Shown here one piece after another: positions 5,413-6,515 of a DNA stretch of 6,515 nt (its first letter is position 1; the number at the start of each line of letters is the position of its first letter). A model generated the notes under the pieces. It saw only the letters and a list, made by a program, of their open reading frames with translations. It was not told the DNA's origin and made no database searches. The stretch is from assembly GCA_003601535.1 (NCBI GenBank), contig PIXW01000182.1, forward strand, positions 1-6,515, in the 5' to 3' direction. A program made the translations under genes and the position numbers. Source of the stretch: ANME-2 cluster archaeon (GTDB lineage: Archaea; Halobacteriota; Methanosarcinia; Methanosarcinales; Methanogasteraceae).

Positions 5413-6515
5413 CTATCTGACCAACCCATCCGCGATCTCAACCACCTCCTCGAAATCTGCCCTGGCAGGCCGCAACTTCGCAAATTCAACGGATCCGCAC
5501 CGATCAAGGCACTCCTTGACCATCTGGAAATCCTGCCCCTCTCTTTTCAGCAGATGTACCGCCTCTACAGCGGTAATTTCCCTGTTATCACCGAATTTAT
5601 ACGAAACATAATATCTTACCGCCTGCGAAATTTTTTTGTACGCTTCTTTCTCCTCTCCGCGCTCGAATAGATTGCGAGCATCCCTGATCATCGCTCTTGA
5701 GATCGCAACATAATCAACCTTCGCCGGGTTCTGCAAGGATTGCACCTCTGCCACAGCCCCTCTGTCTCTGTTAGAATACCTGCCATAAACAAACCAGCCA
5801 ATCAGAGATAGCATCAGTACAGAGAGCAAGATCCACCATGGATGCCCGCCCCGCCTTGAATCGCCGACCAAAACCACGTCCCTGATCGTCCCATTGATGT
5901 AATCAGCGTGTATCGCTCTCTTCTCGCCATCTTCATCCTCGTAAGGTACTATGATCCTTGTATGGTTCTGCGAGGTCTGATCAAACACAGCAGACCCTCT
6001 CAAAAAGCCGCTCTCTCTCAGCTTCTCATCCAGCCGCTGAAACTCGGGGTTCTGCTCGAGTCTCTGCAGCATCGTGCTCTCATCCTCGCTGGTACGGGAC
6101 ATCATCTCCTGTATGCTTCCGTTCTGCATGCTCCCTGCAAGACGTGCGGTGCTGCCATCTGGTTTCTGGTATCCAAGTTCGAAGTCACCTGTGTTGTTTG
6201 AGACCGGATTTACGGACGCATTCGTGAGATTGTAACCCTTACTCAGCAATTGCTGATGTTTCTGTTGAAACTCCGGGTTCTCTGCAAGCTTTTTCTGGAA
6301 TTCCTCCCTCATCTGCTCCTGTTTCTGCATTTCCTGCTGCATCTCCTCCTTGATTGCGCCAGTATTCTGGTTTAGCTGGTTGTTCTGGACCCGATCCCCG
6401 GCATTTCCTTCCTGCTGGTTTCCGGCGCCGGTCGAACCTCCCATCGGGCTGCCAATTGAGCCTCCGATCTGAATATTCATTGAGCCTCCGGAACTCGTGT
6501 ACGATGTCGAGCGTA
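5413..6515 (-). CDS. Single-pass membrane protein with duplicated ectodomain and DUF4129/BatD-like cytoplasmic domain, N-terminus off window
   Basis: Numbering is from the in-frame ATG 6480 (355 residues), but the frame stays open to 6515, so the true start probably lies outside. Order: a Gly-Ser octapeptide repeat (start to about 20), a Gln/Asn-rich linker, a Glu/Gln/Met coiled coil (43-80), two ectodomain repeats (67-127 and 143-204), a transmembrane helix (about 214-233), a basic stop-transfer (YGRYSNRDR), and a helical C-terminal domain (255-354). The last contains YVAISRAMIRDARNLFERGE, then a YYVSYKFGD segment and CLDRCGSVEFAKLRPARADF. That pattern resembles the cytoplasmic C-terminal region of DUF4129/BatD-like proteins, often encoded near MoxR ATPases and vWA proteins; no such gene is visible here. 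Six N-X-S/T sequons (N84, N87, N95, N120, N172, N196) all precede the helix, indicating an outside N-terminus. No signal peptide follows ATG 6480, another sign that the start is missing. Function unknown. Confidence 0.85.
   Translation of the reverse strand, partial: RSTSYTSSGGSMNIQIGGSIGSPMGGSTGAGNQQEGNAGDRVQNNQLNQNTGAIKEEMQQEMQKQEQMREEFQKKLAENPEFQQKHQQLLSKGYNLTNASVNPVSNNTGDFELGYQKPDGSTARLAGSMQNGSIQEMMSRTSEDESTMLQRLEQNPEFQRLDEKLRESGFLRGSAVFDQTSQNHTRIIVPYEDEDGEKRAIHADYINGTIRDVVLVGDSRRGGHPWWILLSVLMLSLIGWFVYGRYSNRDRGAVAEVQSLQNPAKVDYVAISRAMIRDARNLFERGEEKEAYKKISQAVRYYVSYKFGDNREITAVEAVHLLKREGQDFQMVKECLDRCGSVEFAKLRPARADFEEVVEIADGLVR
6434..6489 (-). repeat. 24-bp-period coding repeat encoding Gly-Gly-Ser octapeptides
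   Basis: GGAGG occurs on the minus strand at 6485-6489, 6461-6465 and 6437-6441, exactly 24 bp apart and in frame. The first two copies share GGAGGCTCAAT. They encode GGSMNIQI, GGSIGSPM and GGSTGAGN. The first copy straddles ATG 6480, so its GGAGG, which looks like a Shine-Dalgarno, is more likely part of a coding repeat. Confidence 0.65.

Noticed and set aside
5908..6227. Two overlapping plus ORFs of 97 and 89 codons
   Set aside because: They are antisense to the duplicated ectodomain of the membrane protein, where repeat and sequon patterns show the minus frame is coding.
1..6515. CRISPR array, tRNA, rRNA or insertion sequence
   Set aside because: I saw no regularly spaced direct repeats, no tRNA-like cloverleaf core, no rRNA signature and no transposase or terminal inverted repeats on either strand.

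Overview
The window looks archaeal, most likely from a euryarchaeon of the methanogen/ANME type, although the lineage cannot be fixed from sequence alone. The reasons are archaeal TATA elements about 25 bp before expected transcription starts, GTG/TTG alternative starts, frequent AGA/AGG arginine and ATA isoleucine codons, a dolichol-phosphate-mannose-synthase-like glycosyltransferase, an archaeal-style CPBP membrane protease, and a membrane protein whose N-glycosylation sequons all lie on one side of its transmembrane helix.

Positions 1-4107, minus strand: a surface-glycan assembly operon read right to left. The order is a DPM1-like family 2 glycosyltransferase with two C-terminal membrane helices (3268-4107), a curious 72-bp stretch holding a relay of two mini-ORFs, a family 4 glycosyltransferase (2011-3195), a second family 2 glycosyltransferase (1140-2027) and a Wzx-type flippase that runs off the left edge (1-1139). 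The genes overlap or abut. One TATA box (4148-4154) and one Shine-Dalgarno (4116-4119) appear to serve the operon. Together they suggest building a glycan on a lipid carrier and flipping it across the membrane.

Positions 4108-4951: a 91-bp divergent promoter region containing a perfect 7-bp inverted repeat, then a plus-strand CPBP (CAAX/Abi-type) intramembrane protease. Its neighbours suggest, but do not prove, a role in maturing surface proteins.

Positions 4952-5412: a poorly resolved convergent interval. It holds a 68-codon two-helix membrane mini-protein (minus) with a good leaderless promoter, a doubtful 54-codon plus ORF, and a perfect 9-bp-arm hairpin.

Positions 5413-6515, minus strand: a single-pass membrane protein with a Gly-Ser octapeptide repeat, a coiled coil, two copies of an extracellular repeat with six sequons, one transmembrane helix and a cytoplasmic helical domain resembling the C-terminal region of DUF4129/BatD-like proteins. 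Its frame stays open through the right edge, so the ATG at 6480 is probably internal. By eye this gene is richer in G+C than the glycan operon.
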